Source: Lysobacter solisilvae
Lineage (GTDB): Bacteria; Pseudomonadota; Gammaproteobacteria; Xanthomonadales; Xanthomonadaceae
Reading direction: 5' to 3'
NCBI RefSeq assembly: GCF_016613535.2
Contig: NZ_CP071518.1
Span: 3,596,001-3,660,000 of the forward strand
Length of the DNA stretch: 64,000 nt
The notes beneath the pieces were generated by a model. The model was given only the letters and a program-made list of their open reading frames with translations. It had not been told where the DNA came from and ran no database searches. The position numbers were made by a program, and so were the translations under genes. Shown here one piece after another: positions 15,881 through 25,327 of this stretch; the stretch's first letter is position 1; the number at the start of each line of letters is the position of its first letter.

Positions 15881-17178
15881 GCGCGCTGGTCGCGGCGGGC
15901 GCCGGGCTTGGCGCTCTGGCCACCCCGGTGCTGCTTGGGACCGGCGTGGGCATGGCGGGGCGCCGGCTTGCCATGCGGACGATGGCCGCGGCTGGGCTGG
16001 CCGCCACGCGGCGGCATCTTCGCCGTTTCGATCTGCAGCGGACGGCTGGGCTCGAAACCGGCGACGACGTCCAGCTTCACTTCGGCCTTCAGCAGGCGCT
16101 GGATCTGGCGCAGCAGCGCGGCTTCGTCCGGCGACACCAGCGACAGGGCTTCACCCTGCGCGCCGTTGCGGCCGGTGCGGCCGATGCGGTGCACGTAATC
16201 CTCGGCAACCATCGGCAGGTCGTAGTTGATGACCAGCGGGAGGTTGGTGATGTCCAGGCCGCGCGCGGCGACGTCGGTCGCGACCAGCACCCGCGCCTTG
16301 CCCGCCTTGAACTGCGAGAGTGCCTTCTGGCGCTGCGCCTGGCTCTTGTTGCCGTGGATCGCCACGGCCTGCAGGCCGGAGGCTTCCAGCTGTTCGGCCA
16401 GGCGGTTGCAGCCATGCTTGGTCTTGCCGAAGACCAGCACCTGTTCGGTGTGGCGCGAAGCCAGGATCTGGGTCAGCAGCTCGCGCTTGCGCGAGGCATC
16501 CACCGGATGGGCGCGGTGCACGATGGTGTCGGCGATGGCGTTCTGCGAGGCGATCTGCACCTGGCGCGGGTCGCGCATGAACTCCAGGGCCAGCGACTTG
16601 ATCTGCGCCTCGAACGTGGCCGAGAACAGCAGCGTCTGGCGCTGCGCCGGCAGCTTGCCCAGCACGCGCTTGATGGCCGGCAGGAAGCCCATGTCGAGCA
16701 TGCGGTCGGCTTCATCGAGCACGAGGATCTCGACGCCATCCAGCTTGACGGTGCCGCGCTCGAGGTGGTCGATCAGGCGGCCGGGGCACGCGACGAGGAC
16801 GTCGACGCCGCGGCGGAACTGGTCGATCTGCGGCTGCATGCCGGCGCCGCCGTAGATGGCGGTGATGCTCAGGCGCAGGTGGCGCGAGAAGCCGCGCAGG
16901 CTGTCGCAGACCTGCATGGCCAGCTCACGCGTCGGCGCCAGGATCAGCGCGCGCGGCTTGCGCGGGCCGTTGGGCGGCGTGGCCTTGGACAGGCGGTTGA
17001 GCAGCGGCAGGCCGAACGCGGCGGTCTTGCCGGTACCGGTCTGGGCGCCGCCGAGCACGTCGTGCCCGGCCATGGCCAGCGGAATGGCTTCGGCCTGGAT
17101 CGGCGTGGGGGTGTTGTAGTTGCTTTCGGCAAGCGCGCGCAGCAACGCGGGCGCAAGCCCGAGCGATTCAAAGGACAT
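15877..17178 (-). CDS. rhlE: DEAD-box RNA helicase RhlE
   Basis: A 433-residue helicase, MSFESLGLAPALLRALAESN at the N-terminus. Motifs in order: Q motif TPIQAEAIPLAMAG, Walker A AQTGTGKTAAFGLP, PTRELAMQV, VLDEADRMLDMGFLP, SATFEAQIKS, VFGKTKHGCNRLAEQL, VATDVAARGLDI, HRIGRTGRNGAQGE. The basic, Gly/His/Pro-rich tail (about 385-433, ending GQSAKPGARRDQRA) is typical of RhlE and binds RNA non-specifically. Its role is in ribosome maturation and RNA remodelling. Start ATG 17178 has GGAG at six-base spacing. It is a second DEAD-box gene in this window, without the DbpA module found in the first. Confidence 0.94.
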   Translation of the reverse strand: MSFESLGLAPALLRALAESNYNTPTPIQAEAIPLAMAGHDVLGGAQTGTGKTAAFGLPLLNRLSKATPPNGPRKPRALILAPTRELAMQVCDSLRGFSRHLRLSITAIYGGAGMQPQIDQFRRGVDVLVACPGRLIDHLERGTVKLDGVEILVLDEADRMLDMGFLPAIKRVLGKLPAQRQTLLFSATFEAQIKSLALEFMRDPRQVQIASQNAIADTIVHRAHPVDASRKRELLTQILASRHTEQVLVFGKTKHGCNRLAEQLEASGLQAVAIHGNKSQAQRQKALSQFKAGKARVLVATDVAARGLDITNLPLVINYDLPMVAEDYVHRIGRTGRNGAQGEALSLVSPDEAALLRQIQRLLKAEVKLDVVAGFEPSRPLQIETAKMPPRGGQPSRGHRPHGKPAPRHAHAGPKQHRGGQSAKPGARRDQRA

Positions 17179-17724
17179 TTGTAGCTCCGTGAGGATACGC
17201 AGTCGACGGACGACTGCGAACTCGAAGCTTTCCTTGGAACCGCGCTGCGAGTGTTCTGATTGGACGGCCCCGGAAGCTCCGGAACCGTGTCTGCGCGACG
17301 AAAGTCGTACGGGATATGGGCCGCGGGACCAGCGGCACGTGGGCCGGGATCGGAGCGGCGGGCTTACCTAGGAAAACGGATCAGCCGTGCGCGGAACCGG
17401 CGAACTGTACGCGAAGCGGCCACCCGATGCCATCCCCGGATGGCGCGCGTCGTTCAGATACGGACGAGCCAGGTCGCGCTGCGCGACGGTTGGGTTCCGG
17501 ACGAAGCGTGGCGCTGCAGCCTCATGCCGGTCGCGCCACCTTCGCCTCGGGGCCTTCCTGCGGTCACTCCTGCCCGCGGAAGGCTCGAATCGATATCGGC
17601 GCAGGGCTTGGGGACTTGAGGGATTCCCCATTCAGGCCGGCGACGCCGCCAAGCACCTGAATTCGTCGCCGCGACCGGAGCCCAAGGCGACTCGGACCGC
17701 GTCGGACACCCATGACCTGGGCCC
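17179..17724. other. Intergenic region without recognisable gene
   Basis: About 545 bp between the start of rhlE and the stop of the PhnA-like gene. The first part must contain the rhlE promoter and leader. Open frames of up to 100-190 codons cross it on both strands but have arginine/proline-rich composition and no family features. No repeats, tRNA or terminator were recognised. Confidence 0.6.
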
Positions 17725-18060
17725 TCAGGCCTTGCGCAGGAAGCAGGTCTTCAGGACCAGCCCCTTGATCTTGTCCGAATGGCCTTCGATGTGTTCGGCA
17801 TCGTCCTCGACCAGCCGGATGTTTCGGATCACCGTGCCCTGTTTGAGCACGATGGAGGAGCCTTTGACTTTCAGGTCCTTGATCACCACCACGGTGTCGC
17901 CTGCGGCGAGCACGTTGCCGTTGCTGTCGCGCACGGTTTGGCCGTAGGCCGCCACGGCCTGGACGGGCCACTCGTGGCCGCAATCACCGCAGACGAACTG
18001 ATCGCCATCCTGCCAGGTGTTTTCGAGGGTGCATTGCGGACACGCGGGTGCGGTGGACAT
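17725..18060 (-). CDS. yjdM: PhnA/YjdM-type zinc-ribbon protein
   Basis: A 111-residue protein with an N-terminal zinc ribbon (CPQCTLENTW and FVCGDCGHEW, four Cys within the first about 30 residues) and the conserved C-terminal PhnA domain: VRDSNGNVLAAGDTVVVIKD, LKVKGSSIVLKQGT, DKIKGLVLKTCFLRKA. The family was named alkylphosphonate utilisation protein PhnA, but the enzyme name has proved misleading and the actual function is unknown. Start MSTAPACPQC is directly before the zinc ribbon. It is divergent from the AraC-type regulator gene. Confidence 0.93.
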   Translation of the reverse strand: MSTAPACPQCTLENTWQDGDQFVCGDCGHEWPVQAVAAYGQTVRDSNGNVLAAGDTVVVIKDLKVKGSSIVLKQGTVIRNIRLVEDDAEHIEGHSDKIKGLVLKTCFLRKA

Positions 18061-18178
18061 GGGACGACTCGACGGCGGGGGCACCCATTGTGCCGCAGCG
18101 TGCCGCGTGGCCGCGCGCCGGGAACAAAGCCGTTTCCGCAAGAAACCGGGCAATTCCGCCACGCGATCCACTCCGCCC

Positions 18179-19210
18179 GTGCGCACAGGCCCTGCCCCGC
18201 TCGTGATCGCCATCCTGGCCTGCCCCGAGGCAGGCGCATCCGCGCTGTACGGCATGTTCGACCTGCTGGCGAGCGCCGGGCAGGACGGCGAGCCCTCCGT
18301 CAAAGGCACGCCGGCTGCGGGCCCGCTGCGTCCGCGCATCCTCTCCCGCGATGGTGAACCGACCACGATGGCCCATGGCGTGCGGCTCACGCCGGACGGC
18401 AGCTTCGCCGACTTCCCGGACCCGGATCTGGTCTGCATCCCGGAACTGGTCGTACCGCAGGACCTGGGCCGGCTGGGCGGGTTGCTTGGAGACGAAGTGG
18501 ACTGGCTGCGGCGCGGATACGCGCAGGGCGCCACCCTCGCCGCGGCCGGCTCCGGGGCCGTGCTGCTGGCCGAGGCCGGCCTGCTCGATGGCCAGCCTGC
18601 CACGACGCACTGGACCTGCTGCGAGCGGATGCAGAAGCGTTACCCGCGCGTGCGGCTGCAGTCGCAAAAGGCGCTGGTGGTCGCCGGCGAAGGACAGCGG
18701 CTGGTGATGTCGGGCGGCGGGGCGACATGGATGGACATGGCGTTGTTGCTGATCGCGCGGTTGCTCGACGTCGATGCGGCCATGCGGGTTGCGCGACTGA
18801 ACCTTATCGATTGGCGCGGCGTGGGCCGGCAGCCCTTCGCCAGCTCGGGCCACGCGCGCCAGCAGGACGATGCGCTGATCGGCCAGGTGCAGGCCTGGAT
18901 CGCGCAACACTACGACGTGCCCCGTCCGGTCGCGGCGATGGCGGCGCACAGCGGGCTGCCCGAGCGTTCGTTCGAGCGACGCTTCCACAAGGCCACCGGC
19001 ATGACGCCGCTGGAATACGTGCACACGCTGCGCCTCGAGCAAGCCAGGCAGCAACTGGAAACGTCCGCCTGGCCGATCGAGGCCATCGCAGGCGGTTGCG
19101 GCTACGGGGATGCGGGCTATTTCAGCCGGCTGTTCGCCAGGCGCATGGGGCTGACGCCGTCCCAGTACCGGCGCCGCTTCGGCGCGCTGCAGCAGGTGCC
19201 GGCGCCCTGA
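18179..19210 (+). CDS. GlxA-type transcriptional regulator (DJ-1/PfpI domain plus AraC HTH)
   Basis: A protein of about 343 residues if GTG 18179 is used. The N-terminal half resembles a DJ-1/PfpI class I glutamine amidotransferase fold used as a sensor (VIAILACPEAGASALYGMFD, VCIPELVVPQDLG, LAAAGSGAVLLAEAGLLDGQ, THWTCCERM). The C-terminal AraC domain has two helix-turn-helix motifs (VAAMAAHSGLPERSFERRFH and IEAIAGGCGYGDAGYFSRLF) and the family ending GLTPSQYRRRF. The nucleophile position of active DJ-1 enzymes holds Gly/Ser (AAGSGAV), so catalysis is unlikely. No ATG lies between the upstream stop and the domain start, so GTG is the best candidate. Target genes are not evident; the divergent PhnA-like gene is the nearest. 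Confidence 0.85.
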   Translation: MRTGPAPLVIAILACPEAGASALYGMFDLLASAGQDGEPSVKGTPAAGPLRPRILSRDGEPTTMAHGVRLTPDGSFADFPDPDLVCIPELVVPQDLGRLGGLLGDEVDWLRRGYAQGATLAAAGSGAVLLAEAGLLDGQPATTHWTCCERMQKRYPRVRLQSQKALVVAGEGQRLVMSGGGATWMDMALLLIARLLDVDAAMRVARLNLIDWRGVGRQPFASSGHARQQDDALIGQVQAWIAQHYDVPRPVAAMAAHSGLPERSFERRFHKATGMTPLEYVHTLRLEQARQQLETSAWPIEAIAGGCGYGDAGYFSRLFARRMGLTPSQYRRRFGALQQVPAP

Positions 19211-19246
19211 CCGCAGCCAGCCGACGTGCCGGACCGGCGACCTGCG

Positions 19247-20791
19247 CTATTGCGCCAGGTCGTAGTAGACCATCACGCGGAAGTCGCTGAGGTCGCTTGC
19301 ATCCGCCGGGTTGTCCTGGTCGACGCGCGCATAGCGCAGCCGGACCATCAAGCCCTTGAGCGCGCCTTCCGTCGGCGCCCACTGGACGTTGAAGTCGGTC
19401 TCGTCGCGCTCGAATGCCGTCGGCGAGTCGGGATCGCTGCCGGTGACGTGCAGCGCGTACATGCTCAGCCCGTCCATCCACTTGGGCGTGTAGCCCAGTC
19501 GCACCAGCCAGGCATCCTCGCCGTCGCGGTTGAAATCCTCGACCTGGACGCTGGTGTACCCGGGATAGCCGCTCCAGGGGCCACGCATGTCCGCATCGCC
19601 GTTGGCGCTGGTGTAGGCCACGGTGAGCAGCGTGCTGGCCCATGCCAGCTCGGACTTCAGGCCCCACTGGTGCGCCGAGAAGTCGGTGCCGGTGAGCAGC
19701 TCGTCGCCGACGCTCTGCTGGTCGGTGAACTGCAGCCCGAAGCGAAGCTTCATGGTGTCGGTCAACGAGAAGCCGTACTTGGCCTCGGTATAGAAGATGT
19801 TGATGATGTCGTCGCTGTAATAGTTGATGGCGCCGATCGACAGCTCGCCCAGCTTGTAGTTCACGCCGGCCGCGAACACGCCGTGGTCGACGTCGTCGGG
19901 TGCACCGGCGTCGTCCGACATCGAGACGAACTCGTCGGAATTGCGTTCCTTGATCTTGTCGACATAGGCCGCGCCCCAACGCCACTGGCTCTGGTCGGTG
20001 CCGTTGCCATGCTGGCCCTGCACGAGCGCCAGCAGGAAGGTGTTGGGCGTCATCCGCGAGTCGTTGCGGTTGATGAAAGGCGTGTCGATGCCGCGCGCGC
20101 CCACGGTCGCCTTGATCTGGTCATTGAACTTGAACTCGCCGTAGAGCTCGCCCAGCACCGTGTAGCCTTCCTGGCCGGGCGCCAGCAGCAGGGTGCCGTC
20201 CTTGTCATCGGGACCGTCCAGCTTCTGCGAGGTGTACACGGTGGCGCCGATGGAAAAGATGTCGCGGAAATAGCCGGTCTTGAAGCCCAGCGATCCGCCG
20301 ATGGCCCAGGCCTCGCTCTCGGAATCGTCGTATTTCTCGCGATCCAGGTAGTAGGTGCGCAGCTGCGCCTTCAACTCGGTGTCCGCCCATGCCTGCCGGC
20401 GGGTCTCGCGCACCCACTCGGCGTGCGAACGTGGTCCGAAGCTTTCGTCCAGCGGCGTCTGCCCCTGCTCGGTCGAACTGAGCGCGGCATCGACCGGCGC
20501 GGCGGCTTCCTCATCCTCTTCCTTCACCGGTGGCGGCGTTTGGGAGGACGGGGTCGCCTGCGCCACCTGAGTAGCCGGTTGCGGGGCCTGCGCCTTCGGG
20601 ACCAGCCACGCATCCAATGCGGCCGGGGCCGCCGTCGCGGCTGGCCACGTCGAAGAAGCCGGCGCCGCCGGCGGCGCGGGCTGTTGGGCCCGCGCCGGCA
20701 TCGAGGCCAGGTACGCCATGCACGCAAGCGCCAGTGAAAGCCGGACGCCGGGGCGGCGCCGCGAATCATCAACCCTGCTGACTGCGTCCAT
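19247..20791 (-). CDS. OprD-family outer-membrane porin
   Basis: A 514-residue exported protein: signal peptide about residues 1-35 with cleavage near PARAQQ, a Pro/Ala-rich linker of about 90 residues, then an OprD-type barrel (WVRETRRQAWADTELKAQLR, AWAIGGSLGFKTGYFRDIFS, INYYSDDIINIFYTEAKYGF, DADMRGPWSGYPGYTSVQVE, ending VMVYYDLAQ). OprD family porins pass basic amino acids, small peptides or aromatic acids. The gene is last in a leftward operon with a basic-amino-acid decarboxylase and an AspT-type exchanger, so import of lysine, arginine or ornithine is a reasonable inference. Its frame continues upstream into the exchanger gene only because of a frameshift there; the start MDAVSRVDD is proper to this gene. 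Confidence 0.87.
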   Translation of the reverse strand: MDAVSRVDDSRRRPGVRLSLALACMAYLASMPARAQQPAPPAAPASSTWPAATAAPAALDAWLVPKAQAPQPATQVAQATPSSQTPPPVKEEDEEAAAPVDAALSSTEQGQTPLDESFGPRSHAEWVRETRRQAWADTELKAQLRTYYLDREKYDDSESEAWAIGGSLGFKTGYFRDIFSIGATVYTSQKLDGPDDKDGTLLLAPGQEGYTVLGELYGEFKFNDQIKATVGARGIDTPFINRNDSRMTPNTFLLALVQGQHGNGTDQSQWRWGAAYVDKIKERNSDEFVSMSDDAGAPDDVDHGVFAAGVNYKLGELSIGAINYYSDDIINIFYTEAKYGFSLTDTMKLRFGLQFTDQQSVGDELLTGTDFSAHQWGLKSELAWASTLLTVAYTSANGDADMRGPWSGYPGYTSVQVEDFNRDGEDAWLVRLGYTPKWMDGLSMYALHVTGSDPDSPTAFERDETDFNVQWAPTEGALKGLMVRLRYARVDQDNPADASDLSDFRVMVYYDLAQ

Positions 20792-20820
20792 GTGACCTCC
20801 TGGCGCCCTGGTTGCGGGGC

Positions 20821-22522
20821 TTACTGGGAAAGCAACATCGCGAAGTAGCCAAATACGGTGTACAGCACACCCGAGACCGCGTAACCGACCGGGAAACCCA
20901 CCCACGGCACGCTGCTGCCGATCTCCTTGGAGGCCTCGCGCGCCGGGCCGGAGTGCGAGCGCGAGCCCGCGACGCCGCCCATGAGAACCGCGGGATTGAT
21001 CTTGAAGATGTGGTAGCCGATGGCCCAGGGTCACGAACGGCGGAATCGTGCTGGCGACAAAGCCGGCCACGAAGATCTTGACCGCGATGGCGCCGGTCAG
21101 CTGCTCCAGCAGCGTGGCACCGGCGTTGATGCCGACGATCGCGATGAAGGTCACCAGGCCCAGATCCTCGAGAATGTTGCGGGCCGCGTTCGGCGTGCTG
21201 CCGAAGAAGCGCAGGCGCGACACGATCGACGACACCAGGATGCCCGACAACAGCAGGCCGCCTGCATTGCCCAGGCCCACCGAGAAGTCCCCCACCGGCA
21301 CGGTGATCTTGCCGATCAGCAAGCCGATCACCATGCCCGCCGACAGCGTGAGCAGGTCGGTCGATGTGCTTGGGCGCGCGATCTTGCCCAGCACCTCGCC
21401 CGCCTTGTCCACGGCGCTCTTGAGGCCGGTGACGTACAGGACATCGAAGCGCTTGAGCGCCACCTCGGTACCCAGGGGCAGCACCTCGCCCGAGCGCTCG
21501 ATGCGGCTCAGCCCGATCTGCCCGCCCACATCGGTTGCACCCAGCGACTTGAGCGGCTTCTCATCGAAGTCCTTGTTGGTGAGCAGGATCTCGGCCTGGT
21601 CCAGCGGGATGCTCAGCACCTTGGCGTTGGGCACTTCCTCGCCCAGCAGCCCCAGGTTGGCGGTGAGGTCTTCCAGGCGACCGCCGAGGGCGACGAGATC
21701 GCCTTGCCGAAGGACCACGTCCGGCGCGGCCCCCAGCACTTCATCGCCGCGCATCACGTTGACGATGCGGTATTGCGGGTAGGTCTGACGGAACTGGGAA
21801 ATGCTCTTTCCGGCCGACGCCGGGTTGTCGAGCCGATAGGCCCGCAGGCCGCCGGCGCGATAGCCGCTGAGCGCTGCGTCGTCGACGTTCTGGACGCCGT
21901 GCTCGAGCTCGTACTCCTTGGCCGCCTTGCGCGCATCCACGCCCCACCAGCGGGGCAGGTACTTGCAGATCAGGATGATGCCGACCGTGCCCCAGATGTA
22001 GGTCACGCCGTAACCCAGCGCGATCATGCCCGAGACCTGCTCGGCAGTGCCGCCGGCAGGAATCTTGTAGGCGCCCTGCTCCACCGCCATCTCGGCCGTG
22101 CCGATCGCCGCGGACATCGTCTGCGAACCGGCCAAGATGCCGCCGGCCGAGCCTGGCGGCAGCGCGAAGACCTTGGTCATGATCACGACCAGGGCCAGAC
22201 CCAGCACCGAGCAGATGACCGCAAGGATGGTGAAGGTGATGCCGTCCTTCTTCAGGCTGTTGAAGAACGCCGGTCCGACACGCAGCCCGACGCCATACAT
22301 GAAGAGGTAATAGAAGAGCGACTTGGCAAAGTTGTCGAGCTGCAGCTTGACGCCGTAGGTCGACGCCCAAGTCGCCAGCGCCGCGCCGACGACGACCGCC
22401 GCGGCCACCATGCCCAGGCCATAGCCCTTGATCGAGAACTTGCCGACCCAGACCGCCATGCCTACCGTGAAGAACAGCAGGATGTAGGGGTTTTCCTGCA
22501 GGAACGTGAAGAACGCTTGCAT
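20821..22522 (-). pseudogene. AspT/AAE-family amino acid:amine exchanger with one-base frameshift
   Basis: From ATG 22522 the protein reads MQAFFTFLQENPYILLFFTV, with an N-terminal membrane half, two RCK_C (TrkA-C) regulatory domains (about residues 215-370) and a C-terminal membrane half. At FVASTIPPFVT the frame breaks: GGG at 21028-21030 (CCC on the coding strand) has one base more than needed. Reading through in the corrected frame gives WAIGYHIFKINPAVLMGGVA and ends VFGYFAMLLSQ at TAA 20821, a normal 566-residue protein. AspT exchangers swap a substrate amino acid for its decarboxylation product, generating proton motive force. Here the partner is an Orn/Lys/Arg decarboxylase 33 bp upstream. 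The break may be a sequence error. Confidence 0.88.
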
Positions 22523-22555
22523 GGCAGCCTCCGCATGTTGACGGTGCGTGGTCTT

Positions 22556-25327
22556 TCAGTGAGTGGACGAGGCCTTGCTGGTGGTCAAGGTCGAAGGCTT
22601 GAGCAGCTTGAGACCCTGCGCGGCCTGGTAGCCGTGGATCTCCTTGACGTCGAGCTTGCGCATGTAGGTGATCGTGTCGGCGGTGATCACCTGCCCCGGC
22701 ACCATGATCGGGAAGCCGGGCGGATACGGGATCACGAAATTGGCCGACACCATGTCCGGACCGTCGGCCAGGCGCTTGTCGATGTCATTGCTGGCGAGCT
22801 TGATGAACTCGCAGTTGGCCTCGTCGTAGGCCATGAAGAACGCCGGCCGCATGTGGCCTTCGTTGCTGCCCGACCGGGGATCCTCGCGGAAGGCGTCGTT
22901 GAAGCGGCTGAAGTTCGGCAGGTCCGGCACGTCGACCATCAGCGACTTCACCCGCGCGTCGAAGACCGCCTGGGCCGCCGAGTCATGCTGGGACAGGCGG
23001 GAATCAATCTCGGACGACAGGTCGGCCAGCGCCTTGATCAGCAGCGCGGCATCGCTGTGCGTGTTGTTGATGTTGGTCTGAACCAGCACGCTGTTGCGCG
23101 AGGTCTTGTTGATCTGGATGTCGAAGCGCTCGGCCAGCATGCCCTTGAGCTGCGTGCCGTCGAAGCCCGCGGCCCCGCAGATCAGCGTCAGGCGGGTGGG
23201 GTCGAGTGCGAATTCGTCACGGTCCCAGGCATCGATGATCTGGTCCCAGGTCGCATTGGGTTCGCCGTAGTCCTTGATGCCCGACTCGCGGAACTCGGCC
23301 GGGATCATTTCTTCCGGCGTCGCGACGCGGAAGTACTTCGAGATCAGCGGATGGGTGTTGATCGCCTGGCGGATGCGGATGGCCAGGTCGGTCATCTGCA
23401 TCGTCATGGCGTAGCCTTCCAGCTCCATCTGCCGGCGCGCCAGGTCGAGCGATGCGATCAGCTGCAGGTTCGGAGAAGTCGAGGTGTGCGCCAGGAACGC
23501 CTCCTGGAACGTGCCCTCGACATGGTGGAAGTCCTCGTCCCAGATCAGCATCATCGAACCCTGGCGGAACGCCGACATCGACTTGTGGGTCGAGTTGGTC
23601 TGGTAGACGCGGATGCGGACCTTGTCGGGGTCGGGCATCAGGCGCTTGTCGAGCAGAGAGGCATCCTTGGGGTCGAGTTCACCGCCGGCATTGGCCTCCT
23701 TCCACTTCGCGTATTCATCGCGATAGGCCTTGCTGCGATAACGGGCGGTCAGCGCGGCCGCCGCGCCCATCGCGGTGCGACGGCGGTGCAGCGGATTGAA
23801 GCGCGCGAAGCCGAACCACGCCTCGTCCCACAGGAACACCAGGTCGGGCTTGATGCCCAGGCATTCCTCCATCACCCGCCGCGGGTTGTACATGTGGCCA
23901 TCGAAGGTGCAGTTGGTCATGTCGATGACCTTGACCCGGTCGAGCTTGCCTTCGGCCTTGCACTGGAGCAGTGCGTGCTTGATCGTGCGCAGCGGCACGG
24001 CGCCGTACATCGAGTACTGCGTGAGCGGGAACGCCTCCACGTAGTAGGGTTGCGCGCCGCTCAGCACGAAGCCGTAGTGGTGCGACTTGTGGCAGTTGCG
24101 GTCGACGACCACGATGTCGCCGGGCTTGCAGATCGCCTGGACCACGATCTTGTTCGAGGTCGAGGTGCCATTGGTGCCGAAATAGGCCCGCTTGGCGCCG
24201 AATGCGCGCGCGGTGGCCTCCTGCGCGCGCTTGATGTTGCCGGTGGGCTCCAGCAGGCTGTCCAGCCCGCCGGTCGTCGCCGACGACTCGGCGAACAGGA
24301 TGTTCGAGCCGTAGAACTGGCCCATGTCCCGGATCCAGTTCGAGGAGAACACCGACTTGCCACGCGCGATGGGCAACGCGTGGAAGGTACCGATCGGACG
24401 CAGCGCGTACTTCTTGAGGTTGTCGAAGTACGGCGTCTCGTAACGGTCGCGTATGCCTTCCAGCAGCGCCAGGTGCAGCTCCATCGGTTCCTCGACGTGA
24501 TGGAACAGCCGGCGGATGGGGGCGGCTTCCTCACTGCCTGCCAGCTTCTCCGGCGAACGGTCGGACAGCAGGTAGAGGTCGAGTTCGGGCCGGGCCAGCT
24601 TGATGGCGTGCGCCAGCTTGGTCGCGAGCCTTCCGGGCTCGATGTCGTCGCGGTCCACGTCGAAGTAGCGCGCCAGGAAGGCCTTCATGTCGGGGATGGC
24701 ATGGGCCGAGTCGTAGCCGAAACCATCCACGATCACGACCGCCTGCAGCGAGCTGTTGAGCATGGCCGCAAGCGCCGCGTCCTCGAACGAGCCCACGTGC
24801 ACCGGCGCGTACAGGAACTGGTCATCGCTGCGCCGCATGCGGCGCATGTCGTCGGAGGAGCGCTGCCAGCTCGCAGGATCGGTCGGCGTCACCACCAGCA
24901 CTTCGAAGTACGGTCGCGCCTGCGCGCCACCATCGGCATCCGGCGGCAGCGCGTCGAGCAGGCTGACCTCGCTCTCGGCGCCTGCCTGCCAGGCCGATTC
25001 GTGCTGCCGGTAGTCACCCGAGAGCATCGCGCCGGAAACCTTCTGCACCAGACGGGCGAACGCCGCCGCATCGCCGCCGGCGTGCGCCGCGCGGATGGCT
25101 TCCAGCAGGCGGGCGCCGGGATAGGCCCAGCAGTATTCGAACCGGTTGATGGATTGCATCAGCCGCCCGCACTGGTCGCGGAGCTTCGTGGCTCGGGCGC
25201 CCTGCCCGCCCGCCCCGGCCCAGGCACGCGCCAGGGCATTGAGATGGCGCCACTGGTCCGCGCGGGCGGAGGCGGCAGCGAAGACACTGGTCAGTTCCAT
25301 GCCCTTGGATTCGGCTACGTCGTTCAT
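22556..25327 (-). CDS. Large PLP-dependent Orn/Lys/Arg decarboxylase
   Basis: A 923-residue fold-type I decarboxylase: N-terminal helical and wing (response-regulator-like) regions to about 330, PLP core with YFGTNGTSTSNKIVVQAI, DRNCHKSHHYGFVLSG, FLWDEAWFGFARF and the Schiff-base Lys in QTNSTHKSMSAFRQGS (about 595-610), and the C-terminal domain with YPPGFPIMVPGQVIT. It is longer than inducible E. coli LdcI/AdiA (about 715-755) because of its extended N-terminus. Substrate (lysine, arginine or ornithine) cannot be decided from the motifs. ATG 25327 has AGGAG at six-base spacing. It heads an operon with the exchanger and the porin, implying amino acid import, decarboxylation and amine export, as in acid-resistance modules. 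Confidence 0.93.
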   Translation of the reverse strand: MNDVAESKGMELTSVFAAASARADQWRHLNALARAWAGAGGQGARATKLRDQCGRLMQSINRFEYCWAYPGARLLEAIRAAHAGGDAAAFARLVQKVSGAMLSGDYRQHESAWQAGAESEVSLLDALPPDADGGAQARPYFEVLVVTPTDPASWQRSSDDMRRMRRSDDQFLYAPVHVGSFEDAALAAMLNSSLQAVVIVDGFGYDSAHAIPDMKAFLARYFDVDRDDIEPGRLATKLAHAIKLARPELDLYLLSDRSPEKLAGSEEAAPIRRLFHHVEEPMELHLALLEGIRDRYETPYFDNLKKYALRPIGTFHALPIARGKSVFSSNWIRDMGQFYGSNILFAESSATTGGLDSLLEPTGNIKRAQEATARAFGAKRAYFGTNGTSTSNKIVVQAICKPGDIVVVDRNCHKSHHYGFVLSGAQPYYVEAFPLTQYSMYGAVPLRTIKHALLQCKAEGKLDRVKVIDMTNCTFDGHMYNPRRVMEECLGIKPDLVFLWDEAWFGFARFNPLHRRRTAMGAAAALTARYRSKAYRDEYAKWKEANAGGELDPKDASLLDKRLMPDPDKVRIRVYQTNSTHKSMSAFRQGSMMLIWDEDFHHVEGTFQEAFLAHTSTSPNLQLIASLDLARRQMELEGYAMTMQMTDLAIRIRQAINTHPLISKYFRVATPEEMIPAEFRESGIKDYGEPNATWDQIIDAWDRDEFALDPTRLTLICGAAGFDGTQLKGMLAERFDIQINKTSRNSVLVQTNINNTHSDAALLIKALADLSSEIDSRLSQHDSAAQAVFDARVKSLMVDVPDLPNFSRFNDAFREDPRSGSNEGHMRPAFFMAYDEANCEFIKLASNDIDKRLADGPDMVSANFVIPYPPGFPIMVPGQVITADTITYMRKLDVKEIHGYQAAQGLKLLKPSTLTTSKASSTH

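Noticed and set aside
17368..17947. A gene in the rhlE-PhnA intergenic region
   Set aside because: Overlapping frames on both strands have shadow-like composition, no Shine-Dalgarno and no similarity.
19247..22522. A 1091-codon fused transporter-porin protein
   Set aside because: The join consists of about 70 nonsense residues created by a one-base frameshift; both parts have their own proper start, stop and family length.
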